The notes: generated by a model from the sequence alone, not told the origin. Shown: positions 8,282 to 15,646, counted from the stretch's first letter. The stretch is DNA of 39,062 bases from Deinococcus frigens DSM 12807 (GCF_000701425.1 NZ_JNIW01000035.1:1-39062), one strand, 5' to 3'. Numbers and translations: made by a program.

Positions 8282-8784
8282 CCGCCCTGCGCCCACCCTC
8301 GCTGCCCCCACCCGGGCTACCCCCACGCCTGGGCAGCCCGGACCTGAGCGAGGCCACCTGGCGGGGCCGGGCCATCCGCTACGTGCTGATCTACCTGGCG
8401 CTGGCGCTGACGCTCGTGGCCGTCCGCGCCCTCACCTACGATATTCGGAAGACGCTACGCGCCGCCCAGGACCAAGAGGCCGCTCTGCTCACCCAGCGCA
8501 ACGATCTGGCTGTGCAGGTGCAGACGCTGGAAAACCCGCAGCGCATCCGCGACTGGGCCTTCGCCAACGGCATGATCCGCTTTGCGGAGGCCGCCAAGGA
8601 GTCGCAGGCCATCCTGCCGCTGCCGACTCCGGGTGAGGGGAACGGACCCGCCAACCCGGAGCAGCCCGTCAACCCAAACCAAGCTGTCAGCCCAGTCCAG
8701 CCGGGAAGCGCCGTGCCCGACAACACCGTGCCCGACAACACCGTGCCGGACAACACCGTGGAGGTGAATACGCAGTGGAGGTAA
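8278..8784 (+). CDS. FtsL-like divisome membrane protein
   Basis: A 168-residue bitopic protein. A Pro-rich cytoplasmic tail (1-30) is followed by one membrane helix (about 36-56, 'VLIYLALALTLVAVRALTY'). Next comes a short coiled-coil-like segment (about 60-90, 'LRAAQDQEAALLTQRNDLAVQVQTLENPQRIRD' in outline) ending with a 'DWAFANGMIRF' motif like the FtsL/DivIC C-terminal hallmark. The last 60 residues are a Pro/Asn-rich tail with three VPDNT units. Position between rsmH and the septal PBP, overlapping both, is the classic place of ftsL. FtsL joins FtsB/FtsQ to activate FtsWI. Sequence similarity alone would be weak; context makes the call. Confidence 0.8.
   Translation: MTALRPPSLPPPGLPPRLGSPDLSEATWRGRAIRYVLIYLALALTLVAVRALTYDIRKTLRAAQDQEAALLTQRNDLAVQVQTLENPQRIRDWAFANGMIRFAEAAKESQAILPLPTPGEGNGPANPEQPVNPNQAVSPVQPGSAVPDNTVPDNTVPDNTVEVNTQWR
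8713..8757 (+). repeat. Three tandem 15-bp units in the ftsL-like gene
   Basis: GTGCCCGACAACACC occurs twice and is followed by a copy with one change (8743-8757). They encode VPDNT three times near the C-terminus. The in-frame 15-bp period suggests replication slippage with a variable copy number. Confidence 0.85.
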
Positions 8785-10127
8785 AGATTCGCAACCGCTC
8801 CCGATTGATGCAATTTCTGGCGACGCTGCTGGTCCTGAGCCTGGTGTGGGCCTACGCCCAACTGGAGTGGAACGCGCCGCAGGGCGTAACGCGCACGCTG
8901 GTGCAGGCGCGCGGCACGGTGACCTCCAGCGACGGCAAGGTGCTGGCCCAGAGCGTGGACGGCAAACGCGTGTACCCGCAGGGCCACCTGGCCGGGCAGG
9001 TGCTGGGCATGATGGGCACCACCAACGGCCTGGAGGGCCTGGAGTACGCCTATGACCGCGCGCTGGAATCCGGACAGAACCTGAAGCTGACCATTAACAC
9101 CGGCGTGCAGGCCGCCGCCGAATCCGCGCTGAGCAAGGCGGTGCCCGAACACCAGGCCGATTACGGCTCGGTGGTAGTCATGGAAACCCGCACCGGACGC
9201 GTGCTGGCCGCCGCCAGTTACCCGGCCTTCGATCCCAACCGCTGGCGCGACTATTCCCTGGATGCCCGGCGCAACCGCCCCTTTCTGGACGTCTATGAAC
9301 CGGGTTCGGTGGTCAAGGGCCTGGTGGTGGCCGCCGCGATCAACGAGGGCCTGACCACCCCGCAGACCATCTACGACACGCCCATGCGCCGCCATGTCGG
9401 TGGGCGCTGGGGCAGCGTGATCAACGACGCCGTGCAGCATCCCACCACCCTGACCACCCAGCAGGTGCTGCGCTACAGCAGCAACGTGGGCATGAGCCAC
9501 ATCGTGGAACCCTTCGAGCCGGAGAAGCTGCGCAATTACTTCAGCGACTACGGCTTCGGCAGCTACCCCGACATGCCGGTGGTTCCCGCCGCCACCGGAC
9601 AGCTCCAGCCGCTCCGCAAGTGGGACGATCTGGTGCGCGCCACCAACGCCTTCGGGCAGGGCATGAGCACCACCACCCTACAACTGGCCTCTGCCTACAA
9701 CGCCCTGGCCAACGACGGCCTGTACCTGCCGCCCCAACTGATCGAGGGCGCACCCAGCAGCGGCGGGCGGCGTGAGGTCCTGCGCCCGGAGGTGGCCCGC
9801 GCCACCCGCACCATGTTGCAGGCCGTGATCGAGGAGGGCATTCCGCATCAGGCCGGGGTCAAGGGCTACGCGCTGGGGGGCAAGACTGGCACCGCCCAGG
9901 TCGTGGTGGACGGGCGGTATTCCTCCACCGTCTACAACAGCGTCTTCACGGGCTTCTTTCCGGTGGACGCGCCGAAGATGACGGTGGTGGTGATGGTCCA
10001 CGGCGCGAAGACCAACTACCACGGCTCCATGCTGGCCGCGCCCATCTTCAAAGAGATCTCAACGGAAGTGCTGTCGAGCTGGGGGGCCGCTCCCAAAGTG
10101 GAGACGCCCAAGACCACCGAAAAATAA
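8775..10127 (+). CDS. FtsI/PBP-type peptidoglycan D,D-transpeptidase, short pedestal
   Basis: A 450-residue class B penicillin-binding protein, likely the septal FtsI. A basic N-terminus and one membrane helix (about 12-30) precede the periplasmic part. Transpeptidase motifs are intact: SVVK at 178-181, SSN at 235-237 and KTGT at 370-373. In the pedestal, 'ARGTVTSSDGKVLAQS' is followed within about 5 residues by 'RVYPQGHLAGQVLG...GLEGLEYAYDRAL'. In E. coli FtsI some 70 residues lie between these blocks, so the head/anchor segment appears absent, which explains the length (about 580 in E. coli). The GTG start at 8775 overlaps the ftsL-like gene by 10 nt, with GGAGG-like sequence only weakly placed. 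A terminator follows. Confidence 0.9.
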   Translation: MEVKIRNRSRLMQFLATLLVLSLVWAYAQLEWNAPQGVTRTLVQARGTVTSSDGKVLAQSVDGKRVYPQGHLAGQVLGMMGTTNGLEGLEYAYDRALESGQNLKLTINTGVQAAAESALSKAVPEHQADYGSVVVMETRTGRVLAAASYPAFDPNRWRDYSLDARRNRPFLDVYEPGSVVKGLVVAAAINEGLTTPQTIYDTPMRRHVGGRWGSVINDAVQHPTTLTTQQVLRYSSNVGMSHIVEPFEPEKLRNYFSDYGFGSYPDMPVVPAATGQLQPLRKWDDLVRATNAFGQGMSTTTLQLASAYNALANDGLYLPPQLIEGAPSSGGRREVLRPEVARATRTMLQAVIEEGIPHQAGVKGYALGGKTGTAQVVVDGRYSSTVYNSVFTGFFPVDAPKMTVVVMVHGAKTNYHGSMLAAPIFKEISTEVLSSWGAAPKVETPKTTEK

Positions 10128-10136
10128 ACCCGGCAC

Positions 10137-10181
10137 AGGGAGGTGAGGATGCGAGTGCAAGCGTCTTCCCCTCCCTCTTTT
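10137..10181 (+). terminator. Terminator of the mraZ-ftsI operon
   Basis: An AGGGAGG arm (from 10137) pairs with CCTCCCT (10170-10176) across a long purine/pyrimidine-rich interior, followed by CTTTTTA. It lies about 10 bp after the ftsI stop. Confidence 0.6.
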
Positions 10182-10282
10182 TATGGGCCTTTGCTGAGAA
10201 TCTGTTCACGCTGGATGCGGGGATGGGCCGGAAGCGCCGTCTCAGGTTCCATCGTGTGCCCATCAATTGTAATGTTGCTCAT
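10181..10282 (-). CDS. Possible 33-residue peptide
   Basis: An ATG at 10282 opens a 33-codon frame ending in TAA at 10181. The product begins MSNITIDGHTMEPE and ends QILSKGP. It overlaps the preceding possible ORF as ATGA, the arrangement of coupled genes. Against it: no Shine-Dalgarno, third-position GC near 60 % where neighbours are far higher, and its 3' end touches the terminator of ftsI. I recognise no family. Very uncertain. Confidence 0.2.
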   Translation of the reverse strand: MSNITIDGHTMEPETALPAHPRIQREQILSKGP

Positions 10283-10485
10283 AAAACGGAGCTAAAGCGG
10301 TGAGAATTTACCGTGAATGTGACTCTATCTTCATCCTGTGACCACTCTAAAGATGAGAGCATCACGGCATAGTTAAACCTCGTCTCATTTCTGGACCACC
10401 CTCTGATCCGCTCAATGCGAATCGTTTTGAACCTGAAAAAAGAATTGCAGGCCGATTTGTGAGACGTAAGGCGGGTCAGGCTCAT
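10279..10485 (-). CDS. Possible 68-residue protein of unknown function
   Basis: An ATG at 10485 (or a TTG at 10515) opens a frame to a TGA at 10279-10281. The product is Arg- and Ser-rich with alternating polar and hydrophobic residues ('SSLEWSQDEDRVTFTVNSHRF'), plausible as beta strands, and I recognise no family. Codon third positions are only about half G/C, unlike the neighbours, so it is either acquired DNA or not a gene. The region 10184-10560 is visibly AT-richer than its surroundings. No promoter or ribosome site stands out. Listed because of the ATGA overlap with the next small frame. Confidence 0.25.
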   Translation of the reverse strand: MSLTRLTSHKSACNSFFRFKTIRIERIRGWSRNETRFNYAVMLSSLEWSQDEDRVTFTVNSHRFSSVL

Positions 10486-10646
10486 AGGCTGCTGATGTTG
10501 TCCCTCTAGGCTCAACGGCGAGGTCGGGGGTGTCTTGACTGCTGCCCTCAGACTTGACCAGGATTCGTTTCAATGTTTGCGCGGCCTGTCCGTCGGTTGC
10601 GCGCTGGCTGCGGGCTGTCTCACCGCCCACGCCCAAAGGAGAACAC
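10486..10646. other. Upstream region of the 3D-domain gene
   Basis: TTGACT (10535-10540) and TTGACC (10554-10559) resemble -35 elements, but no -10 hexamer stands at the usual 16-18 bp. A promoter for the downstream gene is likely in this region but cannot be placed. Confidence 0.3.
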
Positions 10647-11396
10647 ATGGTTTCAAAACTCAATCGCTGGACCCTCAGCGTTCTGTTCGGTTTCGCGGGC
10701 CTGGCCTGTGCTACCCCTGCCCTACCCGCCAGCACTCTTGCCAGCGACGCTGTTCGTCAGGCGATGGTGGTCACGCCGCCGCCCGCCCCCGTGGCGCAGC
10801 CTACCCCGGTGCAGGCGGCCCGTCCGCAGCCCGCGCAGAATGCGGCGGCCCAGACGGCAGCAGCCCAGACGGCAGCAGCCCAGACGGCAGCAGCCCAGAC
10901 GGCAGCAGCCCAGACGGCAGCGGCCCGGGCCACGGCAGCCCAGAACGCAGCGGCCCGGCAGGCCCAGGCCGCCCGGCAGGCCGCGCAGGCCCGCGCCGCC
11001 GCCATTGCCCAGACGCAGCGGCAACAGGCCCAGCAGGCCGCCGCACCCGTGGCTGCCCTCACGGTGCGGGGCCGTTCGGCCATTGTGCGCGCCACCGCTT
11101 ACAACAGCCTGGTGGGCCAGACCGACAGCACGCCGTTCATCACCGCCACCGGCACCCGCACCCGCCCCGGCGTGGTGGCCCTGAGCCGTGACATGTTGCG
11201 GTCCTTCCCCTACGGCACCCGCATTGCCATCGAGGATCTCAGCGGACGGTACAACAACCTGCTGCGTGGCCGCGTGTTCATCGTCGAAGATACGATGGCT
11301 GCCCGCAAGACCGGCAGCCTGGACATCTGGATGAGCACCCACAGCCAGGCCATTACCTTCGGCGCGCGCCAGGTGCGGATTACCGCTCTTCGCTAA
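10647..11396 (+). CDS. Secreted 3D-domain (RlpA/MltA-like barrel) protein
   Basis: A 249-residue exported protein. Signal peptide about 1-32 ('LSVLFGFAGLACATPALPAS'). Then comes a low-complexity Ala/Gln region with five AAAQT-type units and further Ala-Arg-Gln sequence to about residue 140, then a C-terminal 3D domain. In that domain 'RATAYNS...TGTRTRPGVVALSRDML', 'PYGTRIAIEDL', 'VFIVEDTMAARKTGSLDIW' and 'AITFGARQVRI' show the conserved Asp residues and the double-psi-barrel pattern of MltA/YuiC-type lytic transglycosylases. It probably acts on or binds peptidoglycan. The start is the ATG at 10647, 7 nt after an AAAGGAG ribosome site, although the frame is open further upstream. Single gene with its own terminator. 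Confidence 0.85.
   Translation: MVSKLNRWTLSVLFGFAGLACATPALPASTLASDAVRQAMVVTPPPAPVAQPTPVQAARPQPAQNAAAQTAAAQTAAAQTAAAQTAAAQTAAARATAAQNAAARQAQAARQAAQARAAAIAQTQRQQAQQAAAPVAALTVRGRSAIVRATAYNSLVGQTDSTPFITATGTRTRPGVVALSRDMLRSFPYGTRIAIEDLSGRYNNLLRGRVFIVEDTMAARKTGSLDIWMSTHSQAITFGARQVRITALR
10851..10925 (+). repeat. Five tandem 15-bp units coding for (AAAQT)n
   Basis: CAGACGGCAGCAGCC is repeated five times in frame; the last copy has one change. It lies in the linker between signal peptide and 3D domain. Near-perfect copies imply recent slippage expansion. Confidence 0.9.
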
Positions 11397-11425
11397 CGTC
11401 TCTTCTTAAACTTCTTCAACTGCGG

Positions 11426-11451
11426 GCCGTCCGGGTGGGCGGCTCTTTTCT
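11426..11451 (+). terminator. Terminator after the 3D-domain gene
   Basis: GCCGTCC (11426-11432) pairs with GGGCGGC (11437-11443, one T-G pair) around GGGT, followed by TCTTTTCT. It lies 30 bp after the stop codon. The rest of the gap to 11712 shows no gene. Confidence 0.7.
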
Positions 11452-11712
11452 GTGGCGCTCAGGTCTGCCGCTCCTCCGGGCTGCCGCCCATGACAACTTG
11501 CAAGCTGGACTGCGCTTCCGTTGCCAGCGCCGAGCTGGGAGGGAGGTCTCGCTGCAACCTGTCCGACTGATCTGATGGGAGGCGGCGTCACGCGCACCGG
11601 TGTGGGAGGGCGGTCCGGCCCCATCTGCGCTCTGGCTGAACCGCCCGTCGCCTGGCATGACCTACAGTTCAATCGCAGTCTGGCCGGTCCCCGGAGTCCA
11701 GCCCCGGTCTGC

Positions 11713-11718
11713 TATCCT
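11713..11718 (+). promoter_or_regulatory. -10 box TATCCT, 9 nt before the permease ATG
   Basis: TATCCT precedes the ATG at 11728 by 9 nt. It argues for the short form of the permease, since the open frame upstream (to 11521) would then not be transcribed from here. Confidence 0.45.
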
Positions 11719-11727
11719 CCGCTTCGC

Positions 11728-12933
11728 ATGGCTTCTGTCCGTCCCACCCTGCCGCCGACCTCTGCCCCGCGTTCGGTGGGCCTGGCGTGGTCGCTGGCGC
11801 GGGCGCATCTGTCGCGGCGGCGCACCCAGAACCTGTTGACCATAGGGGGCATTGCCGTGGGCGTCATGGCTTTAATCGCCGCCCTGAGCCTGACCAACGG
11901 CTTTACCCGCGCCCTGGTGGACGCCACCCTACGCGCCAGCCCCCACCTGAGCCTGAGCGCCTTTAGCCCCGGTGGCCGTGATCCCGACATGGAACAGGCC
12001 CTGAAGGCGGACCCACGCGTGGCCGCCTTTACCCCCTTTCTGGCTGACAAGGGGCTGCTGACCCGCCCGGCGGGGCCGGGCAACCGCGCGGGCGTGGACT
12101 TTGCCACCCTGTTCGGCGTGACGCCGCAGGCCGCCAGGGTCCTGCAACTGCCGCCGGGGCAGAGCGAACTGCTGGAAACGCTGGGGCCGGGCGAGATGCT
12201 ACTCGGCTCGGCGCTGGCCCGCAGCATCGGCGGCTTTGATGGCGACGAGGTGCGGTTACTGAACAGCACCCAGCGCCGGGGCAGCTTCACCGTCCAGGGC
12301 ATCTTTACCACCGGCAATTACCTGATCGACAGCGCCTACGCCTTTACCAACCTGGCCACGCTACAACAATTGCAGGGCACGGCGAACATCACCGGCTATC
12401 AGGTGCGCCTGACCGATCCCAACCTGGCCCCCGTCGTCGGCGCAGACCTGACCCGCAGCCGCGCCTACAGCCCGTTGCCGTGGCAGAGCATCTACGGCAC
12501 GCTGCTGGACCAACTGGCGCTGCAAAAAAAGGTGATCGGGTTCGTGGTCTTTCTGATCGTGATCGTCGCGGCCTTTGGGATTGCCAACGTGCTGACCCTG
12601 GCGGTGTTCGAGAAAACCCAGGAGATCGCCATCCTGCGCGCCATCGGGGCCACGCGCGGGCTGATCACGCGCATCTTTTTGCTGGAGGGGCTGGTGCTGG
12701 GGCTGGGCGGTCTGGTGGTGGGCAATCTGCTGGGCCTGGGCATCAGCGCGTATTTCACGGTGCGCCCCTTCCAGATTCCCGGCGATCTGTACTTCATCAC
12801 CTCGCTGCCCGTGGAGGTGCGCTGGACCGATTTGCTGGGCGTCAATGCCGTGGGCCTGACTACCACGCTGCTGGCCGCCCTGATCCCGGCCCGCCGCGCC
12901 GCCAGCATCGAACCGGCACGGATTATCCGCTGA
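11728..12933 (+). CDS. ABC transporter permease, MacB/LolC-FtsX type
   Basis: A 401-residue inner-membrane protein with the four-helix FtsX/MacB layout: helix 1 near 38-58 ('LLTIGGIAVGVMALIAALSL'), a large extracytoplasmic domain, then three C-terminal helices ('VVFLIVIVAAFGIANVLTL', 'GLVLGLGGLVVGNLLGLG', 'GVNAVGLTTTLLAALIPA'). The cytoplasmic signature 'KTQEIAILRAIGAT' and the end 'PARRAASIEPARIIR' are characteristic. Relatives export lipoproteins, macrolides or peptides with a separate ATPase; no ATPase gene is adjacent, so the substrate is unknown. The ATG at 11728 is chosen for the -10 box and because the upstream extension is not transporter-like. Confidence 0.85.
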   Translation: MASVRPTLPPTSAPRSVGLAWSLARAHLSRRRTQNLLTIGGIAVGVMALIAALSLTNGFTRALVDATLRASPHLSLSAFSPGGRDPDMEQALKADPRVAAFTPFLADKGLLTRPAGPGNRAGVDFATLFGVTPQAARVLQLPPGQSELLETLGPGEMLLGSALARSIGGFDGDEVRLLNSTQRRGSFTVQGIFTTGNYLIDSAYAFTNLATLQQLQGTANITGYQVRLTDPNLAPVVGADLTRSRAYSPLPWQSIYGTLLDQLALQKKVIGFVVFLIVIVAAFGIANVLTLAVFEKTQEIAILRAIGATRGLITRIFLLEGLVLGLGGLVVGNLLGLGISAYFTVRPFQIPGDLYFITSLPVEVRWTDLLGVNAVGLTTTLLAALIPARRAASIEPARIIR

Positions 12934-13040
12934 GGAAAGGAAGGAATCAGGCCTGCGGGGTGATCTGGAGGCGAACGACTGGTCCGAACGGATCACATCT
13001 CGGATGGCTGGTGAACAAGCATTGTCTCACGCCTGGGACA

Positions 13041-13065
13041 CCAAAAGAGCCACCTTCGCGGTGGC
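13041..13065 (-). terminator. Terminator of pilC
   Basis: GCCACC and GGTGGC (13049-13054, 13060-13065) form a 6-bp stem with a 5-nt loop. On the minus strand it is followed by TCTTTTGG. It sits about 45 bp after the pilC stop. On the plus strand the tail (CGTTTCT) is weaker, so it may act in both directions for the convergent permease gene. Confidence 0.65.
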
Positions 13066-13107
13066 CGTTTCTGTCCGAAGTGGCAATCTGTCCTGACCCC
13101 GACAAAG

Positions 13108-14328
13108 TTACTGGCTGAGCTGGCCGATGATGGCGAACATGGGCAGGAACATCCCAGCCACGATGGTCCCCACGATGCCGCCCAGGAAGACGATCATGAT
13201 CGGCTCGATGGCCGCCGTCATGCTGTCCACGGCTTCGTCAACTTCGCGGTCGTAAAAGTCGCCCACCTTGGCGAGCATCGAGTCCAGCGCGCCGGTCTCC
13301 TCGCCGATGGCGATCATGCTGACCACCATTTGCGGAAAGACCTTGCTGGTCGCCAGGCTCGAACTCATCTGCTCGCCCACCATCACGACGTTCTTGGCGT
13401 TCTCGATGGTGTCCTCGACGATGGCGTTGTCTGCTGTGCCCTTGGTGATTTCCAGCGCCTCAATGATGTTCACGCCGCTGCTGATCAGCAGGCCGAAGGT
13501 GCGCGCAAAAGACGCGATGGCGCTTTTCTGGGTCAGGTTGCCGAAGACCGGCAGCCTCAGCTTGATGCCGTCGATAACCGTGCGGCCCCTGGGCGTTCTG
13601 TAGGCCCAGCGGTAGGCGAAGGTGACGGCCACGGCAAAGACCAGCAGCAGCCACGCCGAATGTCTCAGGAAGTCCGAGACCGCCATCAGCATCCGCGTGA
13701 TGAGGGGCAGCGGCGCGTTGAGCTGCTCCAGGATGCCCGCGAACTGCGGCACGATGGTGGTCAGCAAAAAATAGGTGATGAGGACGGCAAAGACCAGCAC
13801 CACCACCGGGTAGGTCAGCGCGCTCTTGATCTTGCCGCGCAGGGCCAGCTCCTTTTCCTGGAAGGCGGCGATGCGCTCCAGCACCGAGTCCAGGGTGCCG
13901 CTGGTCTCCCCGGCGCGCACCAGATTGACATACAGCCGGTTAAAGACCCGGGGATACCTGGCGATGGCCTCACTCAGGGGCGTGCCCGCCTCGACCTCGC
14001 TGCGCAGGGATTTGACGGTCTTCTGAAAGCCCTTGTGCTCGATCTGGCCCTGCAACACGGCCAGCGACTGCACCAGCGGCACCCCGGCGTTGATCAGCGT
14101 GGCGAGCTGTTTGCTGAAGATCGAGACCTGCTTGAGACTCGGGGGGCGGTCGTCCAGAAAGGGAATCTTGATGTCCGCGTTCAGGCCGGATTTGGGAGCC
14201 TTGATCTCGACGATCATCAGGTTCTTGGCCCGCAGCGTGTCGCGGACCTGGGCCGCCGTTTCGGCTTCCATCTGGGATTTGAGCACCTTGCCAGAGCGGT
14301 CGCGCGCGCGGTATTCGAAGACGGCCAT
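13108..14328 (-). CDS. pilC: Type IV pilus inner-membrane platform protein PilC
   Basis: A 406-residue protein with two type II secretion F domains (about 70-195 and 270-395), each with the 'F...L..L...G.PL..AL' pattern ('FSKQLATLINAGVPLVQSL', 'FARTFGLLISSGVNIIEAL') and large hydrophobic segments near 170-195, 215-240 and 375-400. PilC anchors the PilB/PilT ATPases to the membrane for pilus assembly; Deinococci use such a machine for DNA uptake. The N-terminus 'MAVFEYRARDRSGKVLKSQMEAE' is typical. The ATG at 14328 is preceded by TATACT at 9 nt. No other pilus gene is nearby. Confidence 0.95.
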   Translation of the reverse strand: MAVFEYRARDRSGKVLKSQMEAETAAQVRDTLRAKNLMIVEIKAPKSGLNADIKIPFLDDRPPSLKQVSIFSKQLATLINAGVPLVQSLAVLQGQIEHKGFQKTVKSLRSEVEAGTPLSEAIARYPRVFNRLYVNLVRAGETSGTLDSVLERIAAFQEKELALRGKIKSALTYPVVVLVFAVLITYFLLTTIVPQFAGILEQLNAPLPLITRMLMAVSDFLRHSAWLLLVFAVAVTFAYRWAYRTPRGRTVIDGIKLRLPVFGNLTQKSAIASFARTFGLLISSGVNIIEALEITKGTADNAIVEDTIENAKNVVMVGEQMSSSLATSKVFPQMVVSMIAIGEETGALDSMLAKVGDFYDREVDEAVDSMTAAIEPIMIVFLGGIVGTIVAGMFLPMFAIIGQLSQ

Positions 14329-14337
14329 ATTCTGCCC

Positions 14338-14345
14338 AGTATAAT
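14338..14345. promoter_or_regulatory. Overlapping divergent -10 boxes, pilC and tsaC
   Basis: The 8 bp AGTATAAT contain TATAAT for the plus strand (14340-14345, toward tsaC) and TATACT for the minus strand (14343-14338, toward pilC). The two cannot be melted independently, so initiation in the two directions should compete. Confidence 0.55.
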
Positions 14346-14384
14346 CTGGGGCGGTCTTGCGCTGACCTTACAAGCGCCGATTTT

Positions 14385-15032
14385 ATGCCTGATTTCCTGA
14401 CCCCTTTCTCTGAAAACGACAGCGCCGTGGCTGCGGCCCTGGACGACGCGTGCGCCGTTCTTCGGCGGGGCGGCCTGGTGGCCTACCCCAGCGAGACGGT
14501 CTGGGGGCTGGCCGCCCTGCCAGGTCATCCGGCGGCGGTGGAGCGCCTGTACGCGGTCAAGGGCCGCGCCGCCCACCGCCCGGTGCAGGTGTCGTGCCAG
14601 GATGCCTGCGCCGCGCTGGAACTGGCCCAGCCGGGCGCGGCGCTGTTGGCCCTGTCGGCCCTGTGGCCTGGCCCGCTGACGCTGGTGACCCCCGCGCTGC
14701 CCGGCACCCCGCTCACGCTGGCCCCCGGCGGCCTGGTGGGGCTGCGGGTGCCGTCGCATCCGCTGGCGCTGGCGCTGCTGCGGCGCTGCGGGGGCCGCCT
14801 GCTGACCACCAGTTGCAATCCCAGCGGCCAGCTCCCGGCCCTGACGGCGGCCCAGGCGCGGGACATGGCGCTGGCGGATTTTGTATTGCCCGACGGACAG
14901 GAAAACGGTGCGGGCGAGGGGCCGGTGGGCGGGTTGGCCAGCACGGTGGTTGGGTTGCCGGGGGGCGCGGTGCTGCGCTCCGGTCCGCTGGACGGGGCGG
15001 TGGCCGCGCTGCTGGCCGGGGTGCACGGGTGA
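14385..15032 (+). CDS. tsaC: Threonylcarbamoyl-AMP synthase (TsaC/Sua5/YrdC)
   Basis: A 215-residue YrdC-domain enzyme that makes L-threonylcarbamoyl-AMP from Thr, bicarbonate and ATP, the first step of t6A37 formation in ANN-decoding tRNAs. Key blocks are 'LRRGGLVAYPSETVWGLAA', 'YAVKGRAAHRPVQV', 'WPGPLTLV', 'LRVPSHPLA' and 'LLTTSCNPSG'. The length is that of the short TsaC form with no Sua5 C-terminal domain, although about 30 extra residues follow the YrdC core. scpB begins 6 nt downstream. The start ATG is 40 nt after a TATAAT box shared with pilC. Confidence 0.93.
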   Translation: MPDFLTPFSENDSAVAAALDDACAVLRRGGLVAYPSETVWGLAALPGHPAAVERLYAVKGRAAHRPVQVSCQDACAALELAQPGAALLALSALWPGPLTLVTPALPGTPLTLAPGGLVGLRVPSHPLALALLRRCGGRLLTTSCNPSGQLPALTAAQARDMALADFVLPDGQENGAGEGPVGGLASTVVGLPGGAVLRSGPLDGAVAALLAGVHG

Positions 15033-15038
15033 AACGCG

Positions 15039-15584
15039 GTGAATGAGTCCAGCGCCCCGCCCCGCCTGACCGCCCTGATCGGCGCGGCGCTGCTGGCCGC
15101 CGGACGCCCGGTGACGGCGCGGGAACTGGCCGATACGCTGGACCTGCCCGAGGAGACGGTGGACCGGGAACTGGAGGCGTTCGCACGCACCCTGACGGCG
15201 GCCAATCTGGGCTTCGTGGCCGAGGCGGTGGCCGGGGGCTGGCGCTTGATCGTGCCGCCTGCGCTGGCCGCCCAGTTGGCCCCGCTGCTGGCCCCGCCGC
15301 CGCTGCCCGCGCTGAGCAGCGCCGCGTTGGAGGTGCTGGCGGTGATCGCCTACCGCCAGCCCGTCACCCGCGCCGAGATCGAGGCCATGCGCGGCGGCAG
15401 CGCCGGAACGGTGGTCACCTTGCAGGAACGCGAGCTGGTCAAGGTGATGGGCCGCTCGGACGCGGTGGGCGGGCCGCTGCTGTACGGAACCACCGCGCGT
15501 TTCCTGCTGGACTTCGGGCTGGGGGGACTGGAAGACCTGCCTCCCTTTCAGGACGTCGGGTTCTCGCACCTGTTGCGCGGGTAG
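15039..15584 (+). CDS. scpB: Segregation and condensation protein ScpB
   Basis: A 181-residue winged-helix protein of the SMC-ScpAB condensin. It shows the family pattern 'LIGAALLAAGRPVTARELADTL...LPEETVDRELEAF', 'GWRLIVPP', 'LSSAALEVLAVIAYRQPVTRAEIEAMRGG' and 'GPLLYGTTARFLLDFGLGGLEDLPP'. ScpB dimers stabilise the ScpA-kleisin bridge of SMC and help chromosome compaction and segregation. The GTG start at 15039 lies 6 nt after the tsaC stop with weak Shine-Dalgarno, so translation may depend on tsaC. scpA is not adjacent, unlike in many bacteria. Confidence 0.93.
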   Translation: MNESSAPPRLTALIGAALLAAGRPVTARELADTLDLPEETVDRELEAFARTLTAANLGFVAEAVAGGWRLIVPPALAAQLAPLLAPPPLPALSSAALEVLAVIAYRQPVTRAEIEAMRGGSAGTVVTLQERELVKVMGRSDAVGGPLLYGTTARFLLDFGLGGLEDLPPFQDVGFSHLLRG

Positions 15585-15608
15585 CCGGGGAGCCAGCACC
15601 GACTTCAC

Positions 15609-15646
15609 GGGACTCTGGAGCGTCGGGGGTCTCCGGGTGTAGTCCC
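15609..15646 (+). terminator. Possible terminator hairpin after scpB
   Basis: GGGACT (15609-15614) pairs with AGTCCC (15641-15646), with an inner GGAG/CTCC pair. The following TTCT is a poor U-tract, so termination efficiency is doubtful. Confidence 0.35.

Noticed and set aside
6821..8326. A 501-codon minus-strand frame over mraZ and rsmH
   Set aside because: Antisense to two firmly identified genes; His/Gln/Gly-rich composition typical of shadow frames.
8713..8757. Tandem units considered as a CRISPR-like array
   Set aside because: The units are contiguous, in frame and only 15 bp long, with no spacers; no CRISPR array is seen in the window.
10535..10582. TTGACT/TTGACC as a sigma-70 promoter for the 3D-domain gene
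   Set aside because: No acceptable -10 hexamer at 16-18 bp spacing from either box.
10801..11095. Minus-strand frames over the Ala/Gln repeat, giving WAAAVWAAA-type sequence
   Set aside because: They arise from the 15-bp tandem repeat being open in several frames; the plus strand has the signal peptide, the 3D domain and the ribosome site.
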